Origin: Bacteroidales bacterium
GTDB lineage: Bacteria > Bacteroidota > Bacteroidia > Bacteroidales > UBA932
Length of the DNA stretch: 37,486 nucleotides
Assembly (NCBI GenBank): GCA_017561665.1
Contig: JAFZBQ010000090.1
Coordinates: 1-37,486, forward strand
Direction of reading: 5' to 3'
Part shown: piece after piece, positions 7,751-17,031 of the stretch
Layout: each line of letters begins with the position of its first letter
Numbering within the stretch: the first letter of the stretch is position 1
The notes under the pieces: generated by a model
What the model was told of the DNA's origin: nothing
What the model saw: only the letters and a program-made list of their open reading frames with translations
Database searches by the model: none
Program-made: the position numbers and the translations under genes

Positions 7751-10078
7751 CTATTCGTAAGTAAGAGTAAGATTCTGGAACTGGGCGTTGTGGTTTGTGG
7801 TAACCAGGAGTTTGTATGCCTGGCCTACCTCTCCGTTAATTTCCCATTCGAATTTAGTTCCCTGAGGCATAGCGGCGGTGTTTACATTCAAACGGGTGCC
7901 GTCCGCCTTGGCAACATCCACTATGACGCTGTTGGAAGCCGAGGCTCCGGTGAGGAACTCAACCTTGGTGAGGGCCTTGCCTTCTATTACAGGCAACTGT
8001 ATGTATGCGTTCTGCCTACCAATCAGCAGATAGTACTTGCCGCTCGAAACCGCCTGATAGAATTTATTGTCCTCTCCGTTGTATTTACCCTCGGCATGCA
8101 TAATAAACTCATAGCCGCCAAGGGTGTATGTGCCGTCGATTTTGCCGTTTGCTTTTGCCTGGGGCAATGCCGATATTTCAGAAGTGAAGTCAATCGAGAT
8201 AACTGTCGCTTCGCCGCTGGAGGCCCTGGCCTGTGTCAGCACGACTGTTGTTTCAACGCCTGCAGCGGCGCAAACAACCCTGAGGTTGGCAACGCGGGGC
8301 GAATCGCCTTCGTTTGCAGAGAAGGTCACCGTAACGGTGGCATCGGCATCTCCGGAAGCGGGCGCTACGGTGAATGCGTCGTTGTCGCTGGTAACGGTCC
8401 AGGCTGCATTGGCTGCGATAGTGAACGTTGCAGAAGTCGCATCGGCCTTTGCATTTATCGCCGTAGGATTCACATTGCAATATTTCGCATCGGGGTCTGC
8501 AGGAGCTATGCTCGTTGCCACGATGTTGATATACGAGACTTCTTTGCTTTTGGTCATGCCCGTGAAATAACCAGTCACAGTAACCTCCTTTCCATCGAAT
8601 GCGTTAACGCCAAGTGCATCGAGAGGCTGGGACACTGAACCTTGCTTGGTAGCGGGATCAACTCCGTTGATTTCTATATTGACATAGTTGCCCGATACCT
8701 TGAGTGTTCCTGTCATCTTCACAAACTCTGTCACGGCAGATGCATATCCCGTCGCAATCGGATTCAAATCCTTAGGTTCGGGGTAAGACGCAGTACCGGC
8801 AGATACCTTTGTGACGGTTGGACTGGTGAATTCCGGCACACCGCCGTAAGTGGACTTGGTAGCTTCTACCTTAACCTTGTCTCCAATAGCAACATCCGGT
8901 ACAGTCTCGCCATTACTGCTTTTAAAGAAAACATATACCGCACCGCTCTCATCTGCAACCACCAAGCCGGCCTTGGATTTTGCCATGACCGTTGCCTGGG
9001 AAATAACCACCGATGCTCCATCCTGCGCTGCACAAGTCTCCGCCACCGTACCGGTCACTGCCTGCGGAGCCGCACCCTCGGTGAACGACTCGATGGTGGC
9101 GTTCATAACCTCGTGCTGGTTCTTGGCAGAATAATATTCGTAGGTTCCAACCAGAACCACGGTGCCGTTGTCCTTGATCTTGCTTGCCCACTCCTCGTAC
9201 TGGCCAGTTGCAAAGCCGTAAACGAGAATTGTTCCGGTATTGTCGGCCAGGTTGAACTGCATCCAGTTCTTGCCGCTGCTGTTGGTGCCTTTCTGGAATG
9301 ACGAGACTGTACCGGTCAGGCGGTAATAGATAGTGCCGCTGGCCTTTGCGATAAAGTCGGCCACTGTGGTGGCTGTAATCTCGGTCTGCTCTTCGCCGGG
9401 GGTGAACGACTCTATGGTTGCATTCACAACCTCGTGCTGGCTCTTCTGGGAATAATACTCATACTGGCCCTGGAGAGTCAATGTACCGCCGTTCTTTATC
9501 TTGCCGGACCACGCCTCATACTGACCGTTGGCAAATCCATACACCAGAATGGAGCCAGTATCATCGGTCAAATTAAACTGCATCCAGTCCTTGCCGCTGC
9601 TGTTGGTGCCTGTCTGGAATGATGAGACAGTACCGGTCAGACGGTAATAGGTGGTCTTGTCGGCACGGGTGATGAAGTCCTGAATGGTCACCGCCTGCAC
9701 TCCGTCGGAATCGCCGTCCGGACCCGCCTGTACAATGGTGAGCATAGCCGTAGCCACACCTGTATAGAACTCGATGGCGGCGGTGCGGTTGGCACCGGTG
9801 TTTTCAGTAACGGTAATGGTTACCTCCGTGGGATTCTTGGAGGCAGTTCCGCGTGCCGGCTCGGCCACGATCCAGTCGCCGGTCTTGTCCACGAAGCGCA
9901 TGCCCCAGTCACGGTTTGACTCCACCTTAATCTTTACCGATGTCTTGTCTTTAGACAGGTTAAGGGTGGTTTCCCCGTCTATCCTGATATACGGGTCCTC
10001 CACCTTCTGCTGACACCCAGCCAGTGCGGCAACGGCCAGCAGGCCCGCCACAAATGTTAACAATTTGAATGATTTCAT
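7751..10078 (-). CDS. Multi-domain OB-fold/BACON surface lipoprotein
   Basis: A 775-residue lipoprotein (lipobox LAGC, Cys22), first gene of the five-gene operon. Domains read by eye: BACON at about 30-118; OB-like repeat 1 at about 128-226; OB-like repeat 2 at about 235-333, with YYRLTGTVSSF and an 83-residue core identical to repeat 1 at 65 positions; a third OB-like unit at about 340-425; a fourth at about 450-525 (VKMTGTLKVSGNYVNIEI); a second BACON at about 540-617; and a C-terminal beta-rich domain at about 625-775 (YLLIGRQNAYIQLP), perhaps a binding module. OB folds often bind single-stranded nucleic acid or oligosaccharides. With a NUC1 and an EEP enzyme just downstream, nucleic-acid capture is a reasonable inference. 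No catalytic motif is visible. Confidence 0.85.
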   Translation of the reverse strand: MKSFKLLTFVAGLLAVAALAGCQQKVEDPYIRIDGETTLNLSKDKTSVKIKVESNRDWGMRFVDKTGDWIVAEPARGTASKNPTEVTITVTENTGANRTAAIEFYTGVATAMLTIVQAGPDGDSDGVQAVTIQDFITRADKTTYYRLTGTVSSFQTGTNSSGKDWMQFNLTDDTGSILVYGFANGQYEAWSGKIKNGGTLTLQGQYEYYSQKSQHEVVNATIESFTPGEEQTEITATTVADFIAKASGTIYYRLTGTVSSFQKGTNSSGKNWMQFNLADNTGTILVYGFATGQYEEWASKIKDNGTVVLVGTYEYYSAKNQHEVMNATIESFTEGAAPQAVTGTVAETCAAQDGASVVISQATVMAKSKAGLVVADESGAVYVFFKSSNGETVPDVAIGDKVKVEATKSTYGGVPEFTSPTVTKVSAGTASYPEPKDLNPIATGYASAVTEFVKMTGTLKVSGNYVNIEINGVDPATKQGSVSQPLDALGVNAFDGKEVTVTGYFTGMTKSKEVSYINIVATSIAPADPDAKYCNVNPTAINAKADATSATFTIAANAAWTVTSDNDAFTVAPASGDADATVTVTFSANEGDSPRVANLRVVCAAAGVETTVVLTQARASSGEATVISIDFTSEISALPQAKANGKIDGTYTLGGYEFIMHAEGKYNGEDNKFYQAVSSGKYYLLIGRQNAYIQLPVIEGKALTKVEFLTGASASNSVIVDVAKADGTRLNVNTAAMPQGTKFEWEINGEVGQAYKLLVTTNHNAQFQNLTLTYE
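9080..9649 (-). repeat. Tandem OB-domain duplication inside the 7751-10078 gene
   Basis: Two 249-bp units (9401-9649 and 9080-9328) lie 321 bp apart. They encode residues 144-226 and 251-333, 65 of 83 identical. Differences are mostly conservative, so this is a relatively young in-frame duplication. Confidence 0.9.
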
Positions 10079-10113
10079 ACTCTATTTATTGATTTGTTTA
10101 TTCGGTTAGACTT

Positions 10114-10121
10114 CAAATTTA
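10114..10121 (-). promoter_or_regulatory. -7 promoter box TAAATTTG for the nuclease/TonB operon
   Basis: This is a perfect TAnnTTTG match on the minus strand, 36 bases upstream of the ATG at 10078. It gives a normal leader of about 30 bases. It is the only promoter-like site found for the five genes ending at 1418. Confidence 0.6.
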
Positions 10122-10136
10122 GCAAAAAACTTTCTT

Positions 10137-10144
10137 TATCTTTG
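10137..10144 (+). promoter_or_regulatory. -7 promoter box TATCTTTG for the flavodiiron gene
   Basis: A perfect TAnnTTTG box whose last base is only five bases before the A of the ATG at 10149. If it is used, the mRNA would be leaderless or nearly so. It is divergent from the operon promoter at 10114-10121. Confidence 0.55.
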
Positions 10145-10148
10145 TGCT

Positions 10149-11348
10149 ATGGCAAAGAAAATAACAGACAATATTTCCTGGGTCGGCAAGGTCGACTGGG
10201 AACTCAAAATGTTCCACGGCAACGAACTGTCCACCCGCCGCGGCTCAAGCTACAATTCATATCTTTTGCGGGGGGCGTCCAAGACCGTTCTGCTGGATAC
10301 GGTCTGGGGCCCCTACGACCGCGAATTCGTGTCGCGACTCAGGCAGGAAATCGACCTTAAGAAGATAGATGCGGTGGTGATGCAGCACAACGAGAGCGAC
10401 CACTCCGGCGCCCTGGTAGAACTGATGCGGGCGATTCCCGGCACACCGATATACTGCACCGCCAAAGGCGAAGCCATCCTCCGCGGCCACTATCATCAGG
10501 ATTGGAACTACGTCAATGTCAAGACCGGCGACAAGCTGGACCTGGGCGGCGGCGAGAGCCTGACATTCATAGAGGCGCCGATGCTCCACTGGCCCGACAC
10601 TATGTTCAGCTACTACGACGGCTGCGGCGGTGTGCTTTTCAGCAACGACGGCTTCGGCCAGCACTACGCCAGCGAAAACCTCTTCAACGACGAGGTTCCG
10701 GAGGGCGAGATGATGCGCGAGGCCGAGAAATACTTTGCCAACATTCTGGGCCCCTTCTGCCCTATGGTGACCCGCAAGGTCAAGGAGATTCTGGCCATGA
10801 ATCTACCCCTGAAGCTCATCTGCCCCAGCCACGGCGTTATCTGGCGCAGGAATCCGGAGCAGATTGTAGAGAAATATCTTGCGTGGGCAGATGCCTATGC
10901 AGAGAATCAGGTGACCATTGTTTACGACACCATGTGGAACAGCACCCGTCTGATGGCGGAAGCAATCGCCCGCGGCATCCGCAGCGCCGCCCCGGAGATT
11001 ACCGTCAAACTGTTCAACGCCGCCAAGTTCGACAAGAACAACATCCTCACGGAAGTTTTCCACTCCCGCGCACTGCTGATAGGGTCGCCCACCATCAACA
11101 ACGGTTATTCATTCGCAATCGCCGGGCTGCTGGAGATGGTCAAAGGACTGAAACTCAAGAAGAAAATTGGCGCATCGTTCGGCAGCTACGGATGGAGCGG
11201 AGAGGGTGTCAAACTGCTTAACGAACACTTGGCCGCCGCCGGCTTTGCGCTGGCCGACGAAGGCATCCGCGTCCAGTGGGTTCCCGATGCCGACGCCCTC
11301 GCGCAGTGCGAGGAATACGGCCGCGCCTTTGCCGCAAAACTCGCTTAG
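10149..11348 (+). CDS. Flavodiiron protein (rubredoxin:oxygen/NO oxidoreductase, FprA type)
   Basis: A 399-residue cytoplasmic flavodiiron protein that reduces O2 to water or NO to N2O in anaerobes. The N-terminal metallo-beta-lactamase-like domain (about 1-250) keeps all diiron ligands: His80-x-Glu82-x-Asp84-His85 (HNESDHSG), His147 (MLHWPDTM), Asp167 (SNDGFGQH) and His228 (CPSHGVIWR). The C-terminal flavodoxin-like domain (about 254-399) starts [19 protein letters not shown], the FMN phosphate-binding loop. Length is typical of the simple class without fused rubredoxin, and the electron donor rubredoxin is encoded 20 bases downstream. The start codon sits almost on the promoter box. No other ATG fits, because the lactamase domain begins immediately. 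Very confident. Confidence 0.96.
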   Translation: MAKKITDNISWVGKVDWELKMFHGNELSTRRGSSYNSYLLRGASKTVLLDTVWGPYDREFVSRLRQEIDLKKIDAVVMQHNESDHSGALVELMRAIPGTPIYCTAKGEAILRGHYHQDWNYVNVKTGDKLDLGGGESLTFIEAPMLHWPDTMFSYYDGCGGVLFSNDGFGQHYASENLFNDEVPEGEMMREAEKYFANILGPFCPMVTRKVKEILAMNLPLKLICPSHGVIWRRNPEQIVEKYLAWADAYAENQVTIVYDTMWNSTRLMAEAIARGIRSAAPEITVKLFNAAKFDKNNILTEVFHSRALLIGSPTINNGYSFAIAGLLEMVKGLKLKKKIGASFGSYGWSGEGVKLLNEHLAAAGFALADEGIRVQWVPDADALAQCEEYGRAFAAKLA

Positions 11349-11368
11349 AACAACTTAAACCAATAGAT

Positions 11369-11530
11369 ATGAAAAAGTATACTTGTGATGTTTGCGGATA
11401 CGAGTACGATCCTGCAAACGGCGATCCCGACAATGGCATCGCTCCCGGCACCGCCTTCGAAGACCTCCCCGTAGACTGGGTATGCCCCGTATGCGGCGTC
11501 GGCAAAGACGAATTCAGCCCCGCCGAATAA
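11369..11530 (+). CDS. Rubredoxin
   Basis: A 53-residue iron-sulfur-type electron carrier with the standard pair of Fe-binding knuckles, [10 protein letters not shown] near the N-terminus and [11 protein letters not shown] near the C-terminus (four Cys for one Fe). [18 protein letters not shown] between them is the conserved rubredoxin core. The ATG at 11369 gives the usual length. It lies 20 bases after the flavodiiron protein stop, so the two form a donor-reductase pair for O2 or NO detoxification. Its stop is two bases from the stop of the convergent oxidoreductase gene, with no terminator hairpin visible between them. Confidence 0.97.
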   Translation: MKKYTCDVCGYEYDPANGDPDNGIAPGTAFEDLPVDWVCPVCGVGKDEFSPAE

Positions 11531-11532
11531 AA

Positions 11533-12570
<1,038 letters not shown>

Positions 12571-12601
12571 ATAAATTTCAATAGTTTAGGTATATCAAGT
12601 G

Positions 12602-12609
12602 TAAATATA
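12602..12609 (-). promoter_or_regulatory. Near-consensus -7 box TATATTTA for the 11533-12570 gene
   Basis: It differs from TAnnTTTG at the last base. It lies 32 bases from the ATG at 12570, the same spacing seen at other minus-strand genes in this window, which supports it despite the mismatch. Confidence 0.4.
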
Positions 12610-12621
12610 CGAAAAAAATCA

Positions 12622-12629
12622 TACCTTAG
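12622..12629 (+). promoter_or_regulatory. Weak -7 box TACCTTAG abutting the M48 protease start
   Basis: It matches TAnnTTTG except at one position. Its last base is five bases before the A of the ATG at 12634, so use of this site would give a leaderless mRNA, as at 10137-10144. Confidence 0.35.
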
Positions 12630-12633
12630 TGGT

Positions 12634-13422
12634 ATGAAACGGATTCTTTTGTTTTTGACGGTGGTGCTGATGACATCATCCTGCGCCATCCTGCAGAATA
12701 TGGATGCTTCACGTATAGCTTCCGGCGCATCCAAGGCTATGCAAGCCCTGAGTATATCAGACGAAGATGTACAGTCGTATATGCGCCAATATATAACCAA
12801 ACTGGACGCCTCCAGCCCGGTGAGCGCATCCACCAGCAAATACAGCAAGCGCCTGGCAAACCTCACCAAAGGCTTGACAGATGTGAACGGCCTGCCGCTC
12901 AATTTCAAGGTATATGAAACGAATCAGGTGAACGCTTTCGCCTGCGCCGATGGCAGCGTCAGGGTATACAGCGGCCTTATGGACCTTCTCACCGACGACG
13001 AAGTGTTGGGAGTTATCGGTCACGAAATAGGCCACGTGGCGCTCAAGCACTCCAAGAAGGAGATGCAGAACGCCTACCTTACCAGCGCCGTGCTTGACGG
13101 AGTGGCTGCCGCAAGCTCTTCTCTGGCAACCCTTACCGACTCGCAGCTGGGCGCGCTGGGCGAGGCTGCCCTCAACGCCCGCTATTCCAAGAAACAGGAG
13201 CTCCAGGCCGATGACTTTGGCTACGAGTTTCTCAAGGCCAAAGGCAAGAATCCCGTGGCAATGATCAAGAGTTTCCAGAAGATGCTGAACCTTCAGAAAT
13301 CTTCTACCACCAGCACCAGCGCCGTGAATCAGCTGCTCTCATCCCATCCGGAGCTGGAGACCCGCATCGCCCGCATCACAGAAAAGGCCATCGCGGACGG
13401 CTACATCAAGACTCAGAACTAG
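12634..13422 (+). CDS. M48-family metalloprotease lipoprotein
   Basis: A 262-residue zinc protease with a lipoprotein signal peptide (MTSSC, Cys17). The zinc-binding motif HEIGHVALKH gives His130, catalytic Glu131 and His134. The third ligand is probably Glu189 in KKQELQADDFGYEFL, the conserved glutamate helix of M48. This layout resembles the periplasmic lipoproteins LoiP and YcaL, which take part in outer-membrane protein quality control. The ATG at 12634 is chosen because it starts the signal peptide; the open frame continues far upstream only as antisense of the neighbouring gene. It appears monocistronic. Confidence 0.92.
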   Translation: MKRILLFLTVVLMTSSCAILQNMDASRIASGASKAMQALSISDEDVQSYMRQYITKLDASSPVSASTSKYSKRLANLTKGLTDVNGLPLNFKVYETNQVNAFACADGSVRVYSGLMDLLTDDEVLGVIGHEIGHVALKHSKKEMQNAYLTSAVLDGVAAASSSLATLTDSQLGALGEAALNARYSKKQELQADDFGYEFLKAKGKNPVAMIKSFQKMLNLQKSSTTSTSAVNQLLSSHPELETRIARITEKAIADGYIKTQN

Positions 13423-13467
13423 TTACTTTTTCGCTCTATTTCGTTTTTTGACTTTTTATCCCTATAT

Positions 13468-13483
13468 TTATAAAAATTTATAA
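13468..13483. promoter_or_regulatory. AT-rich palindrome upstream of the beta-glucan PUL
   Basis: Perfect inverted repeat TTATAAA-AA-TTTATAA, 10 bases before the ATG at 13494. No good TAnnTTTG box is present (nearest TATATTTA at 13463-13470), although a TTTTTTG lies at 13444-13450. This is what one might expect of a promoter that needs an activator, but it could simply be AT-rich promoter DNA. Confidence 0.3.
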
Positions 13484-13493
13484 GTATAGTCCG

Positions 13494-15740
13494 ATGAAGA
13501 GATTCTTTATTTATGTCCTGTCGCTGCTGGTGCTTGCATCTTGCGGTGGCGACAAGACCACCGTACGCCTTGCCGACAATCCGGCCAGAGCCGTCAACTT
13601 TGACAAGACCTACCCCATTGTGGACTCCCTTCTGAGGGTGATGACGCTGGAAGAGAAAATCGGCCAGCTGGTGCTCTACACCTCCGACTGGGACGTTACC
13701 GGCCCCAGCATCCGCGACGGTTATGTCGATGACATCCGCGCCGGGAAGTGCGGCAACATCTTCAATGCATACACAGCCGACTACACACGTCAGCTGCAGG
13801 AAATTGCGGTGAACGAAACCCGTCTGGGAATTCCCCTGCTCTTCGGCTACGACGTAATTCACGGCTTCAGGACCATATTTCCCATCAACCTGGGCATCAG
13901 CGCCAGCTGGGATATGCCATTGATAGAAGAGAGCGCCTGCATAGCTGCCCACGAAGCGGCTGCCGCCGGTCTTCACTGGACCTACTCCCCTATGTGCGAC
14001 ATCTGCGTGGAACCCCGCTGGGGCCGCATCAGCGAAGGTGCGGGCGAAGATGCCTTCCTGGGCAGCGCGGTAGCTGCTGCTATGGTCTACGGCTATCAGG
14101 GCAAGGATCTTGAGGACCCGCTGACCATCGCCGCCTGCGTCAAACATTTCGCAGCCTACGGCGCCCCGCAGGCCGGTCGCGACTACAACACTGTGGATAT
14201 GAGCGAGCGCTGGCTGCGCGAGTTCTATCTTCCTCCTTACAAAGCCGCGGTGGAGGCCGGCGCGCAGACCGTAATGGCCTCATTCAACGAACTTGACGGC
14301 ACCCCCGCCACCGCCAACGCCCACCTGCTGACGGAGATTCTCCGCGACGAATGGGGTTTTGACGGCTTTGTGGTGAGCGACTACACCGGCATCTGGGAGA
14401 TGGTGAACCACGGCACCTCCAAAGACCTGGAAGATGCCTGCATCCAGGCTCTGAACGCCGGCAACGATATGGATATGCAGAGCGGCGGCTACAGCGAATA
14501 TCTGGCAAAAGCGGTGAAAGAGGGCAAGATAAGCAAGAAGACCCTGGATGAAGCTGTGCGCCGCGTGCTCACCGTCAAGGCCCGCCTGGGCTTGTTCGAG
14601 GACCCGTTCCGCTACTGCGACGCAGAGCGCGAAGCGGCCGAGACCAAGACCGAATCCAATCTGATGACAGCCCGCACCCTCGCGGAAGAGAGCTGCGTGC
14701 TGCTTAAAAACAACAATAACCTGCTTCCTCTGAACAAGAACAGTAAAGTGGCCGTGATAGGTCCGATGGCCGACAGAGCCGACGACCTGCTGGCCAGCTG
14801 GCGAGGAGCCGGTCAAGTGGAGGGTGTGAAGAGCATCCTGGACGGCATCAAGGAGATGGCCGGCGGCGTAGTTTACGCCCAGGGCTGCGACGTTGAAAAA
14901 CCCGGCCAGGCCGGCTTCAACCAGGCAGAATACACCGCCCGCAGCGGGGGCACTGTGATTATGGTTCTGGGCGAACCCTGCGACTGGACCGGCGAGGCGG
15001 CCTGCCGTACCTCCATCCAACTCCCCGGTGAACAGAAAGAACTGCTCCGCCGCATCGCAGCCACCGGCCAGCCTATAGTGCTGGTACTGCTCAACGGCCG
15101 TCCTCTGGACCTGAGCGAAGAGAGCGAGCTGGCAGACGCCATACTCGAAGCCTGGTATCCCGGCACGATGGGCGGCGAGGCAGTTGCACGACTGCTTTTT
15201 GGCGAAGCATCACCCAGCGGCCGCCTGAGTGTCACCTTCCCATACAATCTGGGGCAGGTTCCCATCTATCACTACGCAAAGAACACCGGGCGCCCCTATG
15301 TACACCACGGTGTCAAATACGAGAGCCGCTATCTCGACTGCGAGAACGAGCCTCTCTATCCCTTCGGCTACGGCCTGACTTACACCACTTTCACCTACGG
15401 CAAACCCGAACTGAGCGCCGCCGAATTCGGACCCAAGGGCTCCATTACCGCCAAGGCGACAGTCACCAACACCGGCAGTAAAGAGGGCACCGAGGTCGTT
15501 CAACTCTACATCCGCGACCTGGTGGGCAGCGTGACCCGCCCCGTCAAGCAGCTCAAGGGCTTCGAACGCATCACTCTCGCCCCCGGTGAAAGCCGCGAGG
15601 TTGAATTCGAAATCACTCCGGAACTGCTCTCCTTCTGGCGCAAGGATATGACCTTCGGCCCCGAAGCCGGAGAATTCCGTCTGTTCATCGGTCCCGCTTC
15701 CGACTGTCAGGATTTTGTAACCTTCAAATACAACAAATAG
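13494..15740 (+). CDS. GH3 beta-glucosidase lipoprotein (probable beta-1,2-glucooligosaccharide hydrolase)
   Basis: A 748-residue glycoside hydrolase family 3 enzyme with a lipobox (VLASC, Cys17). The N-terminal barrel (about 40-370) has the conserved KHFAAYG motif (Lys217-His218) and the nucleophile motif GFVVSDYTGI with Asp296. A middle alpha/beta domain (about 390-620) and a C-terminal fibronectin-III-like domain (about 655-745) follow, the usual BglX order. GH3 enzymes release glucose or other sugars from the non-reducing end. It is the first gene of a six-gene locus and is four bases upstream of a GH144-like gene. A GH3 of Bacteroides thetaiotaomicron (BT_3567) is known to act on sophoro-oligosaccharides, so beta-1,2 specificity is inferred from context. 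It is anchored to a membrane, probably periplasmic. Confidence 0.94.
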   Translation: MKRFFIYVLSLLVLASCGGDKTTVRLADNPARAVNFDKTYPIVDSLLRVMTLEEKIGQLVLYTSDWDVTGPSIRDGYVDDIRAGKCGNIFNAYTADYTRQLQEIAVNETRLGIPLLFGYDVIHGFRTIFPINLGISASWDMPLIEESACIAAHEAAAAGLHWTYSPMCDICVEPRWGRISEGAGEDAFLGSAVAAAMVYGYQGKDLEDPLTIAACVKHFAAYGAPQAGRDYNTVDMSERWLREFYLPPYKAAVEAGAQTVMASFNELDGTPATANAHLLTEILRDEWGFDGFVVSDYTGIWEMVNHGTSKDLEDACIQALNAGNDMDMQSGGYSEYLAKAVKEGKISKKTLDEAVRRVLTVKARLGLFEDPFRYCDAEREAAETKTESNLMTARTLAEESCVLLKNNNNLLPLNKNSKVAVIGPMADRADDLLASWRGAGQVEGVKSILDGIKEMAGGVVYAQGCDVEKPGQAGFNQAEYTARSGGTVIMVLGEPCDWTGEAACRTSIQLPGEQKELLRRIAATGQPIVLVLLNGRPLDLSEESELADAILEAWYPGTMGGEAVARLLFGEASPSGRLSVTFPYNLGQVPIYHYAKNTGRPYVHHGVKYESRYLDCENEPLYPFGYGLTYTTFTYGKPELSAAEFGPKGSITAKATVTNTGSKEGTEVVQLYIRDLVGSVTRPVKQLKGFERITLAPGESREVEFEITPELLSFWRKDMTFGPEAGEFRLFIGPASDCQDFVTFKYNK

Positions 15741-15744
15741 CCAT

Positions 15745-17019
15745 ATGCGACGACTCTTACTGATACTATCCGCCGCCGCATTGCTGGCAGCGACCGGCTG
15801 CAAACCTCAACCCGAATCGGACGAGGCCATACTCGATAAAATCGAGCAGGCCACCATCAAATATTTCACCGACTTTGCCGAGCCAAACACCGGTATGGCC
15901 CGCGAACGCAACGAAGACGTCCACGGCAACATAGTAACCACCGGCGGTACCGGCTTCGGGATGATGGCCATAATCGCCGGCGCCGAGCGGGGATATTACC
16001 CGCGCGAAGAGGGCGAAGCATATCTGGAGAAAATCATCTCCTCCCTGGAGCGCATCGAGCGTTTCCACGGCGCTTGGGCGCACTGGTACGACGGCGACAG
16101 CGGCGAGGCATATCCGTTCAGCAAGTATGACGACGGCGGCGACCTGGTGGAGACCGCTTTCCTCACCGCCGGCATCCTCACCACCCGCCAGTGGACTAAA
16201 GACGAGGCCCTCAAGGCCCGCTGCGACAGCCTCTGGCGCGACATCGAGTGGAACTGGTACACCCAGGCCACCGACAGCCTCTACTGGCACTGGTCCAAGA
16301 ATTACGACTTCAAGATGAACCACCGCATCCGCGGCTTCGACGAGACGCTGATAACCTACATTCTGGCGGCGTCATCACCTACATACCCTATCACCAAAGA
16401 GTGCTACGAGGCGTCGTACAAGACCAGCCCCTACTACTTTAACGGCAAGGAATACTACGGCATTCCGCTCACCATCGGAATGGACTACGGCGGACCGCTG
16501 TTTTTCACCCACTACTCCTTCCTGGGACTCGACCCCCGCGGCCTGAACGACGGCTACACCGACTATTTCGAGCGCAACCGCAACCAGTGCCTGATTCACC
16601 GCGCCTACGCGATGGACCACCCGGAAAAGCAGCTGGGCGAGGATTTCTGGGGATTCACCAGCAGCGACGACGTCCTTCTGGGCTATGCCGGCCACTATCC
16701 CGGCACCGATGAAGAAAACGGCACCGTGAGTCCTACGGCGGCGGTATCATCTATCGTATATACTCCGGAAGAAAGTATGGCGGTAATCCGCCGCCTGCTG
16801 AAGGACAAGCGAACCTTCGGCCCCTACGGCTTCTACGATGCGATAAACTATACCCTGCCGGAAGACAGGCAGGTGCTTGAACATTATCTGGCCATTGACC
16901 AGGGGCCCGAAGCGGTGATGATAGAGAATTACCGCAGCGGCCTGCTCTGGGACCTGTTCGGCAGTTGCCCTGAAATTCAGGCCGGCCTTGAAAAACTCGG
17001 ATTCTACTACAACAAATAA
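15745..17019 (+). CDS. GH144-like glucanase lipoprotein (first copy)
   Basis: A 424-residue lipoprotein (TGC, Cys19) of the glucoamylase-like family that includes GH144, whose founding member from Chitinophaga pinensis is an endo-beta-1,2-glucanase. Family features seen: ITTGGTGFGMMA-like loop at about 63-75, acidic motif YDDGGDLVETAFL (Asp129, Asp133, Glu136), LYWHWSKNYDFKMN (179-192), GFDETLITYILAASSP (Glu200), and late GPEAVMIENYRSGLLW. Asp129, Asp133 and Glu200 are candidates for the catalytic acids, which I cannot verify without alignment. It has no accessory domain, unlike the second copy at 22493. The gene starts four bases after the GH3 stop and ends 12 bases before SusC, so it is within one operon. 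Confidence 0.88.
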   Translation: MRRLLLILSAAALLAATGCKPQPESDEAILDKIEQATIKYFTDFAEPNTGMARERNEDVHGNIVTTGGTGFGMMAIIAGAERGYYPREEGEAYLEKIISSLERIERFHGAWAHWYDGDSGEAYPFSKYDDGGDLVETAFLTAGILTTRQWTKDEALKARCDSLWRDIEWNWYTQATDSLYWHWSKNYDFKMNHRIRGFDETLITYILAASSPTYPITKECYEASYKTSPYYFNGKEYYGIPLTIGMDYGGPLFFTHYSFLGLDPRGLNDGYTDYFERNRNQCLIHRAYAMDHPEKQLGEDFWGFTSSDDVLLGYAGHYPGTDEENGTVSPTAAVSSIVYTPEESMAVIRRLLKDKRTFGPYGFYDAINYTLPEDRQVLEHYLAIDQGPEAVMIENYRSGLLWDLFGSCPEIQAGLEKLGFYYNK

Positions 17020-17031
17020 CCAATCAACCCG

